A stretch of DNA of 14,291 nucleotides from Dehalococcoidia bacterium (lineage in GTDB: Bacteria > Chloroflexota > Dehalococcoidia > Lucifugimonadales > UBA3495). This document shows positions 1-6,367 of this stretch, one piece after another. The position numbers and the translations under genes are program-made. The stretch lies in contig JAJDXU010000397.1 in the NCBI GenBank assembly GCA_022823105.1, positions 1-14,291 on the forward strand, read 5' to 3'. The notes beneath the pieces are model-generated. The model saw only the letters and a list, made by a program, of their open reading frames with translations, was not told where the DNA came from and did not search any database. Every line of letters begins with the position of its first letter. Positions within the stretch are counted from its first letter, which is position 1.

Positions 1-322
1 GGCCGATGACGTAGGCGTCGAGGCTGGCGTAGATTTCGCGGGGGACCAGGGTGGGAGGGGGGCCGGCGGCCTGTTCCATGGCCTTTTCGGTCAGCTCGAC
101 GCGGTCGGAACCCTTCGGGGTGCGCCGGGTGGGTTCCTCGCCGCGTTTTTTGCCGCCGCGGTCGGCGACGTAGGCGGCCAGTTCACGGATGCAGTCGTAG
201 CAGATGCCGCCCCGGCTCTGACCAGGCGGGCGCATGAGGCGGCCCTGTGGGAAAAGGCTACCGCAGAAAGAACACCGATAGGAATTGCGGTTGGAGTTGC
301 TGTTGCGGTTTCTGGTAGTCAT
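1..322 (-). CDS. clpX: ClpX, ATP-dependent Clp protease ATP-binding subunit (N-terminal part, cut by window edge)
   Basis: Only the first 107 codons are in the window; the gene continues past the left edge. The start ATG is at 322 on the minus strand, 39 bases after the clpP stop. The N-terminus has a short Asn/Arg/Ser-rich lead, then a ClpX-type C4 zinc-binding domain: CSFCG around residues 17-21 and ICYDC around 40-44. After a charged linker comes PREIYASLDAYVIG (about residues 95-108), the conserved lead into the AAA+ module. ClpX is a hexameric unfoldase that threads substrates into ClpP; the zinc domain binds substrates and adaptors. Walker motifs are outside the window and cannot be checked. 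Its place as last visible gene of tig-clpP-clpP-clpX fits co-transcription with its protease partners. No strong Shine-Dalgarno is visible, so translation may be coupled to the upstream clpP. Confidence 0.93.
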   Translation of the reverse strand, partial: MTTRNRNSNSNRNSYRCSFCGSLFPQGRLMRPPGQSRGGICYDCIRELAAYVADRGGKKRGEEPTRRTPKGSDRVELTEKAMEQAAGPPPTLVPREIYASLDAYVIG

Positions 323-361
323 GGACGGCCGCCTGGTGTGGAGGGAGAGGGAAGGAAAGGA

Positions 362-1012
362 TCAGGCGGCTTCGGCTGCGGTTTCCTCCGCGGGTGCGCC
401 CAGTATTTCATCCACGATGCCGTACTCGATAGCCTCTTCGGCGGTGAGGAAGAAATCCCGGTCGGTGTCGTCGGAGATTTTTTCGATGCTCTGCCCGGTG
501 GCTTCGGAGAGGATCCTGGAAAGGCGTTCCTTGAGGCGAACGATTTCCCGGGCCTGGATTTCGATGTCGGCGGCCTGACCCTGGAAGCTGCCCACGTTGG
601 GCTGGTGCATGTGGACGGTGGAGTTGGCCAGGCAGTAGCGCTTGCCCTTTGCGCCGTTGGCGAGGAGGACGGTGGCCATGCTGGCGGCGGTACCGACGCA
701 GATGGTGGAGACCTGGGAGTTGATCAGCCGCATGGTGTCCAGAATGGCAAGGCCAGAGGCGATGTAGCCGCCGGGGCTGTTGATGTAGAGGCTGATGTCG
801 CGGTCGCGGTCTTCCCGTTCCAGGTAGAGGAGCTGGGCGATGATGACGTTGGCCACCTGGTCCGTGATGGGGGTGCCGAGATAGATGATGCGCTCGCGCA
901 GGAGGAGGGAGTAGATATCAAAGGCGCGCTCGCCCCGTGGGCTGGTCTCGATGACCATGGGGACGATGTTGGTGGGCCGGAGCAGCGGTGAGTCTTCAAA
1001 AGGAAGGGTCAT
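362..1012 (-). CDS. clpP: ClpP protease subunit, canonical-type paralogue (second clpP of the operon)
   Basis: This 216-residue protein has the usual ClpP length. It is the serine protease subunit that forms a tetradecameric chamber in the cytosol and degrades substrates fed by ClpX. The catalytic triad is visible: Ser111 in GTAASMA, His136 in HMHQP, and Asp186 in DTDRD; oxyanion-strand residues INSPGG lie at 78-82. The N-terminal stretch IVPMVIETSPRGERAFDIYS closely follows the classical mature ClpP start, so roughly the first 15 residues may be a processed propeptide. AGGAG lies seven bases before the ATG at 1012. It lies between the first clpP (54-base gap) and clpX (39-base gap) on the same strand. 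Compared with its neighbour it keeps the standard HQP and N-terminal loop sequences, so I infer it is the subunit whose axial face most resembles a normal ClpX docking face. Confidence 0.96.
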   Translation of the reverse strand: MTLPFEDSPLLRPTNIVPMVIETSPRGERAFDIYSLLLRERIIYLGTPITDQVANVIIAQLLYLEREDRDRDISLYINSPGGYIASGLAILDTMRLINSQVSTICVGTAASMATVLLANGAKGKRYCLANSTVHMHQPNVGSFQGQAADIEIQAREIVRLKERLSRILSEATGQSIEKISDDTDRDFFLTAEEAIEYGIVDEILGAPAEETAAEAA

Positions 1013-1066
1013 TGGGGTCTCCTGACTATTTGCGGAAGGATCCCTGGCGACAGTCGCAGCAGAGCG

Positions 1067-1714
1067 TCACGCGACGGCGCGGGTGAGTACGTCGGGCAGT
1101 TGGTCAAGAACGTGGTCAACGATGCCGTACTCGACGGCGGTTTCGGCGTCCATCCAATAGTCGCGGTCGGAGTCGCGGGAAACCTTGTCGAAGGGCTGGT
1201 CGCAGTTTTCGGAGAGGATGGTGTTGAGGCGTTCGCGGAGGCGGAGGATTTCCTGGGCGGTGATCTCGATGTCGGAGGCGGAGCCCTGGATGCCGCCCAT
1301 GACCTGATGGATCAGGACGGTGGAGTTGCGGGTGCAGTAGCGCTTGCCCTTGGTTCCGCCGGACAGGAGCACGGCGCCCATGCTGGCGGCCTTGCCCAGA
1401 CAGACGGTGGCTACGTCGGGCTTGATGAGCTGCATTGTGTCGTAAATGGCCATGCCGTCGAGGACAGAGCCGCCGGGGGAGTTGATGTAGAGGTAGATGT
1501 CCTCGTCGGGGTTTTCCCAGCCCAGGTAGAGCAACTGGGATACGACGGCGTTGGACACATCGTCATCCACCGGGGTGCCCAGGTAGATGATGCGCGCCTG
1601 GAGGAGCAGGGAGTAGGGACTGAAAGCGCGCTCGCGCTCTGGGGTGGGTCGGATAATCCCGGGCAGGACGTTGGTGGGGAGCACGGGCTCGGTGGGGTCG
1701 GGAAGTTGCAGCAT
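1067..1714 (-). CDS. clpP: ClpP protease subunit, divergent paralogue (first clpP of the operon)
   Basis: This 215-residue ClpP family serine protease lies directly downstream of tig. Ser111 (GKAASMGA), His136 (LIHQV) and Asp185 (DSDRD) complete the triad, and INSPGG is at 78-82, so it should be active. It differs from the second clpP in two visible ways: the residue after HQ is Val rather than the usual Pro, and the N-terminal loop reads VLPGIIRPTPERERAFSPYS rather than the classical VPMVIE-type sequence. The two copies are clearly paralogues rather than a recent duplication, since identity is spread across conserved blocks only. AGGAG sits nine bases before the ATG at 1714. Bacteria with adjacent unlike ClpPs often build mixed two-ring complexes; that is known for actinobacterial ClpP1P2 and is an inference here. 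Confidence 0.95.
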   Translation of the reverse strand: MLQLPDPTEPVLPTNVLPGIIRPTPERERAFSPYSLLLQARIIYLGTPVDDDVSNAVVSQLLYLGWENPDEDIYLYINSPGGSVLDGMAIYDTMQLIKPDVATVCLGKAASMGAVLLSGGTKGKRYCTRNSTVLIHQVMGGIQGSASDIEITAQEILRLRERLNTILSENCDQPFDKVSRDSDRDYWMDAETAVEYGIVDHVLDQLPDVLTRAVA

Positions 1715-1746
1715 CAGTAGCAGCTCCTGGGGTATTGGGGCCGGGT

Positions 1747-3189
1747 TTACGCCGAGGCCTGGTTATCTTCGGAGGCTTCGGCGACGGGCTCGGCCTCGGT
1801 TTCGGTTGCGTCGGCGACGGGGTCGGCGTCGGTTGCTTCGGCCGCCGGCTCGGATGAAGGTTCAGATTCGGGATCGTCTTCCGTTGCGTCGAGTTTGCCC
1901 TGGGTGATGTCGGTCAGGCGTTCGAGCACGAGGCGGCTGTGGAGTGAAGAGCGGATGTTGTCGCGGGTGGTCTGGGAGTCGAGGAACTGGCGCAGGTTAT
2001 CGAGGTTTTCCTGTTCGGCGTCTTCACCGGTGGACAATTCAAACAATCGCTCGGTCTCGGTCTGGATGTCTTCGTCGGTGACTTCGATCTCCTCGACTTC
2101 GGCGAGTTTGCGGAGTACCAAGCCGCCGACGAGCCGTCGTTCGGCGTTGGGCCGCATTTCTTCGAGGAATTCCTCGGTGGACTTGCCCATGAAGCGGAGG
2201 TAGGTGGGCAGGTCGAGGCCCTGCTGGCGGAGCATGCGCTCGCGGTCGGCCTGCATGGCCTCAAGCTCGCGTTCGTAGAGGATTTGCGAGGCGTTCACGA
2301 CGGCGGCTTCGCAGAGGGCTTCGAGGCTCTTCTGCTCCAGCTCGTTTCGTGCCGCGGCTTCCGCCTGGTTGGTGAGGGATTCGCGGACGCTGGACCGGAG
2401 GGATTCTATGTCGTCGAATCCATCGCCGACCGACTTGGCGAATTCGTCGTCGAGTTCGGGGACGTTCTTTTCCTTAACGGACAGGACGGACACCTTGAAC
2501 TGGCAGTCTTTGCCGGCGTACTGTTCGCGCGGATAGTCCTCGGGGATGGTTACGGTGAACTCGCTTTCGTCGTCCTCGGCGAGGCCGAGCAGGTTGGAGG
2601 CGAAGCCGGGGAACGGGAGGACGTTGTCCTCGTTGGGGACGTATTCGACGTCGTGGTCATCGACGACGAGTTCGCCGTCTATTTCGCCGTTGACGTCGAG
2701 GTTGAGGCGGTCGCCGTATTCGGCGGCGCGTTCGACGGGTTCCCAGACGGCCTGTTCTTCCCGGAGACGGGAGAGGACGTCGTCGATCTGTTCCTCGCCG
2801 ATTTCGACGGGTTCGGAGTCGATGCGCAGGGACCGGTAGTCTCCGAGGTCGATGGTGGGTTCCAGCGGGACGGTGGCGGTAAAGGAAACGGGCTCCAGGT
2901 CGGTGACTTCGATGCTGGGCTCGCCGAAGGCGGAAACTTCCTCATCGGTGAGGACCTTGTCCAGGGTTTCGGGAACCATGAAGTCGAGGGCTTCCTGCAG
3001 CAGGGCGGTGCGGCCGACCATGCTCTCCACGATATGGCGTGGGGCTTTGCCACGGCGGAAACCAGGGATGTTGATTCGGGAGACGGTGCGGCGGTAGGAC
3101 CGCTCGAGGAAGGGGTTTTCATCCTCGGGTTCCATTTCCACGGAAAGCGTGATCTCGATGGGTGATGCGTTATCCCTGGTGACCCTCAC
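1747..3189 (-). CDS. tig: Trigger factor, ribosome-associated chaperone with acidic C-terminal tail
   Basis: This is a 480-residue trigger factor. It binds the ribosome at the peptide exit, shields nascent chains and has peptidyl-prolyl isomerase activity. The ribosome-docking signature GFRRGKAP is at residues 43-50 of the N-terminal domain. An FKBP-type PPIase domain spans roughly 150-240, and the helical substrate-binding C-domain runs to about 430. The last 48 residues (433-480) are a low-complexity tail of Asp, Glu, Ala, Thr, Ser and Pro with no Lys or Arg, which makes the protein longer than the roughly 430-residue E. coli enzyme. The start is GTG at 3189, with AGGAG about ten bases upstream. 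It heads the tig-clpP-clpP-clpX operon, with 32 bases to the next gene, coupling folding with degradation. A candidate promoter lies at 3272-3280. Confidence 0.96.
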   Translation of the reverse strand: MRVTRDNASPIEITLSVEMEPEDENPFLERSYRRTVSRINIPGFRRGKAPRHIVESMVGRTALLQEALDFMVPETLDKVLTDEEVSAFGEPSIEVTDLEPVSFTATVPLEPTIDLGDYRSLRIDSEPVEIGEEQIDDVLSRLREEQAVWEPVERAAEYGDRLNLDVNGEIDGELVVDDHDVEYVPNEDNVLPFPGFASNLLGLAEDDESEFTVTIPEDYPREQYAGKDCQFKVSVLSVKEKNVPELDDEFAKSVGDGFDDIESLRSSVRESLTNQAEAAARNELEQKSLEALCEAAVVNASQILYERELEAMQADRERMLRQQGLDLPTYLRFMGKSTEEFLEEMRPNAERRLVGGLVLRKLAEVEEIEVTDEDIQTETERLFELSTGEDAEQENLDNLRQFLDSQTTRDNIRSSLHSRLVLERLTDITQGKLDATEDDPESEPSSEPAAEATDADPVADATETEAEPVAEASEDNQASA

Positions 3190-3271
3190 GGCCGGTACAC
3201 TCCTGTGGGAGGAAGATTAGCAAAAAGCGACGGGCAGAGCGGTATCCGCCGACCTACCCGGTATGGGACGC

Positions 3272-3280
3272 AGTATAGCA
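3272..3280 (-). promoter_or_regulatory. Candidate extended -10 promoter of the tig-clp operon
   Basis: On the minus strand these bases read TGCTATACT, an extended -10 (TG-N-TATACT) 82 bases upstream of the tig GTG. No good -35 is present at 16-18 bases; the best hexamer begins TTC and matches only about half of the consensus. Extended -10 promoters can work without a strong -35. It is the best sigma-70-type signal I found upstream of tig. No experimental support. Confidence 0.45.
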
Positions 3281-3425
3281 CAACGGCTTGACGGACGAGA
3301 AGCGAACCGCGCGGCGGAGCAGGGCTATCGCGCATGAAGTCACTCACCCGTTACTCCAGCTTTCGGCGGAGTCCAGAAGCCGCCAAGCGCCCGATTTTCA
3401 CAACGAAAGTATGGATTTCGCTTCT

Positions 3426-3496
3426 GGATTCCGGCACGCCAAAGGCGCATCTGCGACTTTCGCCGGAATGACGGTGGCTAGCCGGAATGACGGTGG
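3426..3496. repeat. Palindromic interspersed-type repeat with duplicated right arm
   Basis: ATTCCGGC at 3428-3435 is inverted relative to GCCGGAAT at 3462-3469, about 26 bases apart. The right arm, GCCGGAATGACGGTGG, occurs twice in direct orientation (3462-3477 and 3481-3496), separated by four bases. Between the arms is a smaller CGCC-AAA-GGCG hairpin. The general form (an arm ending TTCTGGATTCCGGC facing one starting CGCCGGAATGAC) resembles dispersed palindromic repeats found between genes in many high-GC genomes. Copies elsewhere in this genome cannot be seen from this window. Confidence 0.55.
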
Positions 3497-3603
3497 TTGA
3501 ATGGTTCATATGCGATAGTCCTGGCGGCGGAGGCGTTCGGGCGAGCACGCCGGCATCGGAGCGCAGCGGTGGTTGCGATGGGTTACGCAAGGCAAGTCCG
3601 CAG

Positions 3604-3619
3604 GGGCGGCGCGCCGCCC
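3604..3619. repeat. Perfect 16-bp GC palindrome
   Basis: GGGCGGCGCGCCGCCC is its own reverse complement. In RNA it could extend by a G-U and an A-U pair at 3602-3603/3620-3621. The following bases (TTTGTGAACTTTT) are not a clean U-tract, so it is a weak terminator candidate at best. It could be a protein-binding site or a chance GC-rich palindrome. Confidence 0.4.
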
Positions 3620-3880
3620 TTTGTGAACTTTTCAAAAAATCGGAAAATCACGCATTGCACATAATGGGCGCGATGGGGCGGGCCTTTGTTACATTTCGGA
3701 TTACACGCGCAGGGCAGGTATTGCCTGGACTGCGGATGCATAAATGTATTGATCGGCAAGCTTGACATGGTGACGGTACCGGTGGCGGCGACATGGGCAA
3801 GGTCCAATATTCATTGGGCCAATTTTCTGGTGTCGCGGTGGGCCACGCATAAATTTGAGGCGACATCGGATTTTGAGGCT

Positions 3881-4813
3881 ATGCGGGATACCGATGCGGG
3901 ACCGACGCACCGGCCGGTTCTGCTGTCGGAGACGCTGGAGTTCCTGGCGGTGGCCGGCGGCGGAACCTACGTTGACGGAACGCTGGGCGAGGGCGGGCAC
4001 ACCGAGGGAATCCTCGAAGCGTCCGGCCCGAATGGCATGGTGCTGGGCATTGACCGGGACCCACGTTCGGTTGCGGCGGCGCGGCGACGACTGGACCGCT
4101 ACGGCTCGCGGGCGATGCTGGCGCACGGCAATTACGCCGACATGGAACGGATCGCCGGGGAACACGGGATTACCGCAGTGGACGGGATCCTGCTGGACCT
4201 GGGATTCTCGTCGCGCCAGGTCAACACCGCCGGATACGGTTTTTCATTCCAGACGGACGAACCGCTGGACATGCGTTACGACCCGGTGGGGGAGACGGCG
4301 GCGGACATCGTCAACTCGACGAACGAGGGCGAGCTGGCCGACGTGATTTTCCAGTATGGAGAGGAGAGGCGGAGCCGGGCCATCGCACGGGCGATTGTGC
4401 GAAGCAGGCCAATCCTGACCACTGGGCAGCTGGCGCAGGTTGTGGCGCGGGCGGTGGGGGGCCGGAGAGGTCGGAGGCATCCTGCGACGAGGACGTTCCA
4501 GGCTCTGCGCATCGCGGTGAACCAGGAGTTGACGCAGGTTGAGGCGGGACTGGCGGCGGCAGGCGAACTGTTGAGGCCGGGCGGCAGGCTCGCGGTGATC
4601 AGCTACCACAGCCTGGAGGACCGGCTGGTCAAGGAATGGATGGACCGAGAGACGGCGACGTGCATCTGCCCGCCGGAGTTCCCGGTGTGCGTGTGCGAGC
4701 AGGAGCCGAGGTTCCGGACGGTGCGCCGGCGCATCGTCCGCCCCGCCAAGGAAGAGATAACTGAGAACTCGCGCAGCCGCAGCGCCAGATTGAGAATTGC
4801 GGAACGGATTTGA
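3881..4813 (+). CDS. rsmH: RsmH, 16S rRNA (cytosine(1402)-N4)-methyltransferase
   Basis: This 310-residue S-adenosylmethionine-dependent methyltransferase (formerly MraW) modifies C1402 in the 30S decoding centre. The SAM site shows HRPVLLSE (10-17), VDGTLGEGGHTEGIL (31-45) and GIDRDP (56-61). Further family blocks are DGILLDLGFSS (101-111), PLDMRYDP (128-135), EERRSRAIARAI (161-172), RTFQALRIAVNQEL (204-217), SYHSLEDRLVK (241-251) and the C-terminal RSRSARLRIAERI. A Cys pair-like CICPPEFPVCVC lies at 261-272. I choose the ATG at 3881 because the open frame upstream adds 65 residues unlike the family, and the usual RsmH length is about 310. The Shine-Dalgarno is poor: GAGG only two bases before the ATG. 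It is followed 83 bases later by ftsA, the typical dcw-cluster neighbourhood but without mraZ, ftsL, ftsI or mur genes. Confidence 0.96.
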   Translation: MRDTDAGPTHRPVLLSETLEFLAVAGGGTYVDGTLGEGGHTEGILEASGPNGMVLGIDRDPRSVAAARRRLDRYGSRAMLAHGNYADMERIAGEHGITAVDGILLDLGFSSRQVNTAGYGFSFQTDEPLDMRYDPVGETAADIVNSTNEGELADVIFQYGEERRSRAIARAIVRSRPILTTGQLAQVVARAVGGRRGRRHPATRTFQALRIAVNQELTQVEAGLAAAGELLRPGGRLAVISYHSLEDRLVKEWMDRETATCICPPEFPVCVCEQEPRFRTVRRRIVRPAKEEITENSRSRSARLRIAERI

Positions 4814-4848
4814 GGGACAGTCGCGTCCGGATAGCATTTCACCGGGTC

Positions 4849-4878
4849 TTCGAACCCCAGAGTTTCGAACCCCAGAGT
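4849..4878. repeat. 15-bp perfect tandem duplication in the ftsA leader
   Basis: TTCGAACCCCAGAGT occurs twice with no gap (4849-4863 and 4864-4878), ending 18 bases before the ftsA ATG and just before its Shine-Dalgarno. It lies in the leader if ftsA starts at 4897. If an upstream start in the same frame were used it would encode a duplicated FEPQS. It looks like a recent slippage duplication. Confidence 0.8.
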
Positions 4879-4896
4879 AGAGAGGGAACCTCGAGA

Positions 4897-6171
4897 ATGG
4901 CAAGGGAACCGATATACGCTGTCATCGACATCGGGACGAGCAAGATCGTGTCCGTGGTGGCCCGATTGGGAGCGGAGGGCGAGCTGAAACCGCTTGGGAT
5001 GGGTTCAGCGCCGTCGTTGGGCGTGCAGCAGGGAATTATTGACGACTTTTCGGAGGTCAAGGAAGGGGTGCGAGCCAGCCTGGACGAGTGCCTGCGGTAC
5101 ATGGGCAGAAACCCCCTGGGCAACATTCACGCGGTGGTAAACGGCGAGCACCTGGTCGGCATCAACTCATCGGAGGGCTTGCAGCACGGGTCGGAATCAG
5201 TGACGGTGACCGAGAACCATCTGCGGTCGCTGATCAGCGGAGCGGCCGGATCGCTGTCGGAACAGGGTGAAAGCAAGAGCCAGCAGACCCTGCACATCAT
5301 CCCGATGCGCTACAAGCTGGACGGCGTTGACGGCGTGCGGAATCCGACGGGACTGCACACGAGCGAGTTGCAGTTGGAAGCCCACGTGGTGCGCGGATCG
5401 TCGATACCGCTGGGCAACACGGTGAGGGTCCTACAGGCCTGCAAGGTGCAGGTGGACGGGATGGTATCGCATCCGCTGGCGTCGGCCGAGGGGGTACTGA
5501 CGGCCGACGAGCGAGAAATGGGCGTTGCCTGCGTGGACATTGGAGCGGGCACCGTGAAGGTGTCGGTTTACCGGGGCGGGACGCCCTTCTATTCCTCGGT
5601 GGTTGCGATGGGCAGCAACCAGTTGACCAGGGATTTGGCGGTGTCGCTGCGAGTGCCGTACCAGATGGCGGAAGAGCTGAAGATTGAACACGGCCACGCG
5701 CTGCCCGACGACCTGCCGCCGGAGGAGGACGTGGTGCTGCCCCCGACGCAGACGCAATCCAGGCGGACGATGCAACGCCGCGAGCTTTGCGAACCGCTGT
5801 ACCTGCGCAGCCTGCAGATCCTGAAGCTGATTCACGAGGAGTTGTGCAATGCGGAGTTGACGGAACTGCCCGGCGGGATTGTGCTGACCGGCGGCGGGGC
5901 CAAGATGCGCGGTTTTGCCGACATGACCTCACGGGGCCTCCGCACCCAGGTGCGGGTGGGCGCGCCCCTCTGGTATGCGGGGCTGCCGGAATCGCTGCGG
6001 CAGCCGGAGTATGCGGCGGCGCTGGGCACGCTGCAATGGGCGGTGAAGCACCGCCACCTGACGGATCGCGGCCGGGTCAGGCCGGAGAGCGAGAAGAGCG
6101 GATGGTCGCCAGGGTCGTTGTTCCGCCGTCCGTTTGCGAGGGCGGGAGCGGGCGAGCCCAAGGACGATTGA
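4897..6171 (+). CDS. ftsA: FtsA, actin-like cell division protein
   Basis: This 424-residue FtsA is the actin-fold ATPase that anchors FtsZ filaments to the membrane and recruits later division proteins. The phosphate-1 loop AVIDIGTSKIVSVV is at 8-21. The 1C subdomain follows (GIIDDFSEVKEGVRASLDE, about 46-64; IHAVVNGEHLVGINSSEG, 77-94). The phosphate-2 loop VACVDIGAGTVKVSVYRGG is at 210-228, and the adenosine loop GGIVLTGGGAKMRG at 326-339. The C-terminus holds GWSPGSLFRRPFARAG (402-417), possibly the membrane-targeting end, though no clear amphipathic helix is obvious. The ATG at 4897 gives normal FtsA length and has AGAGAGG about ten bases upstream; an open frame extends 29 codons further but includes a tandem repeat and is not family-like. 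It sits between rsmH and ftsZ on the same strand. Confidence 0.95.
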   Translation: MAREPIYAVIDIGTSKIVSVVARLGAEGELKPLGMGSAPSLGVQQGIIDDFSEVKEGVRASLDECLRYMGRNPLGNIHAVVNGEHLVGINSSEGLQHGSESVTVTENHLRSLISGAAGSLSEQGESKSQQTLHIIPMRYKLDGVDGVRNPTGLHTSELQLEAHVVRGSSIPLGNTVRVLQACKVQVDGMVSHPLASAEGVLTADEREMGVACVDIGAGTVKVSVYRGGTPFYSSVVAMGSNQLTRDLAVSLRVPYQMAEELKIEHGHALPDDLPPEEDVVLPPTQTQSRRTMQRRELCEPLYLRSLQILKLIHEELCNAELTELPGGIVLTGGGAKMRGFADMTSRGLRTQVRVGAPLWYAGLPESLRQPEYAAALGTLQWAVKHRHLTDRGRVRPESEKSGWSPGSLFRRPFARAGAGEPKDD

Positions 6172-6206
6172 CGGACCGAAAGGGCGCGATACCCCGGCGC
6201 CGTCCG
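6172..6206 (+). other. Imperfect hairpin directly after ftsA
   Basis: Immediately after the ftsA stop, CGGAC (6172-6176) can pair with GTCCG (6202-6206), and GGCGC (6183-6187) with GCGCC (6197-6201), leaving a six-base bulge (CGAAAG) on the 5' side and a nine-base loop. No U-run follows, so it is not a standard terminator. It could modulate ftsA-ftsZ mRNA or be chance in GC-rich DNA. Confidence 0.35.
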
Positions 6207-6304
6207 AAAAGGACTCAGGCGCGGCGGCATCGGCTGGGTTTCAGACAGGATAACGAAATTCGTAAAAGGCGTTTTTGAGCGCCAACATCAGGAGGAACCA
6301 CGAA

Positions 6305-6325
6305 ATGATATTCCCCGACAATTAG
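6305..6325 (+). other. Six-codon leader frame (MIFPDN-stop) before ftsZ, in frame with it
   Basis: AGGAGGAA (6290-6297) lies nine bases before an ATG at 6305, a better ribosome binding site than most in the window. The frame reads Met-Ile-Phe-Pro-Asp-Asn, then TAG at 6323-6325. The ATG is exactly 63 bases upstream of the ftsZ ATG, so it is in frame; without the TAG, ftsZ would gain 21 residues, a length common for FtsZ N-termini before the GVGGGG loop. Either this is a short leader peptide or uORF, or the original ftsZ start interrupted by an amber codon (one base from CAG or AAG). Confidence 0.55.
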
Positions 6326-6367
6326 GCATCATGGGAACCGGCTGGCGGTTTTGAAGAGGGCGACGGC

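Larger units (their letters stand above)
3190..3880. other. Divergent intergenic region between tig and rsmH, no gene seen
   Basis: About 690 bases separate the divergent tig and rsmH starts. Short open frames here lack family resemblance and good ribosome binding sites, and I do not call them. The part nearest tig holds its candidate promoter. The middle (about 3351-3500) has a palindromic interspersed-type repeat, and 3604-3619 is a perfect palindrome. The stretch 3620-3880 is richer in A/T, with -10-like hexamers (CATAAT at 3660-3665, CATAAA at 3848-3853) and a TTGACA at 3762-3767. None pairs at normal spacing with a second element, so the rsmH promoter is not located. No tRNA, CRISPR or mraZ gene is visible. 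Confidence 0.6.

Noticed and set aside
338..1720. Long open frames on the plus strand opposite both clpP genes (about 217 and 206 codons)
   Set aside because: They are reverse-complement shadows of high-GC coding sequence: Gly/Asp/Val-rich translations with no family resemblance, while the minus strand encodes complete ClpPs with catalytic triads.
2284..3165. 293-codon plus-strand open frame opposite tig
   Set aside because: Antisense shadow of trigger factor; low-complexity Gly/Val/Phe/Asp translation and no ribosome binding site.
3288..3866. Several 60-95 codon open frames in the tig-rsmH intergenic region on both strands
   Set aside because: They run through the palindromic repeat, overlap each other on both strands, lack convincing ribosome binding sites and show no recognisable motif.
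3686..3880. 65-residue N-terminal extension of the rsmH open frame
   Set aside because: RsmH proteins begin shortly before HxPVLL; the extension is unlike the family, and the shorter form gives normal length.
4810..4896. 29-residue N-terminal extension of ftsA overlapping the rsmH stop
   Set aside because: It includes a tandem-duplicated pentapeptide and no family similarity; the ATG at 4897 has a Shine-Dalgarno and gives standard FtsA length.
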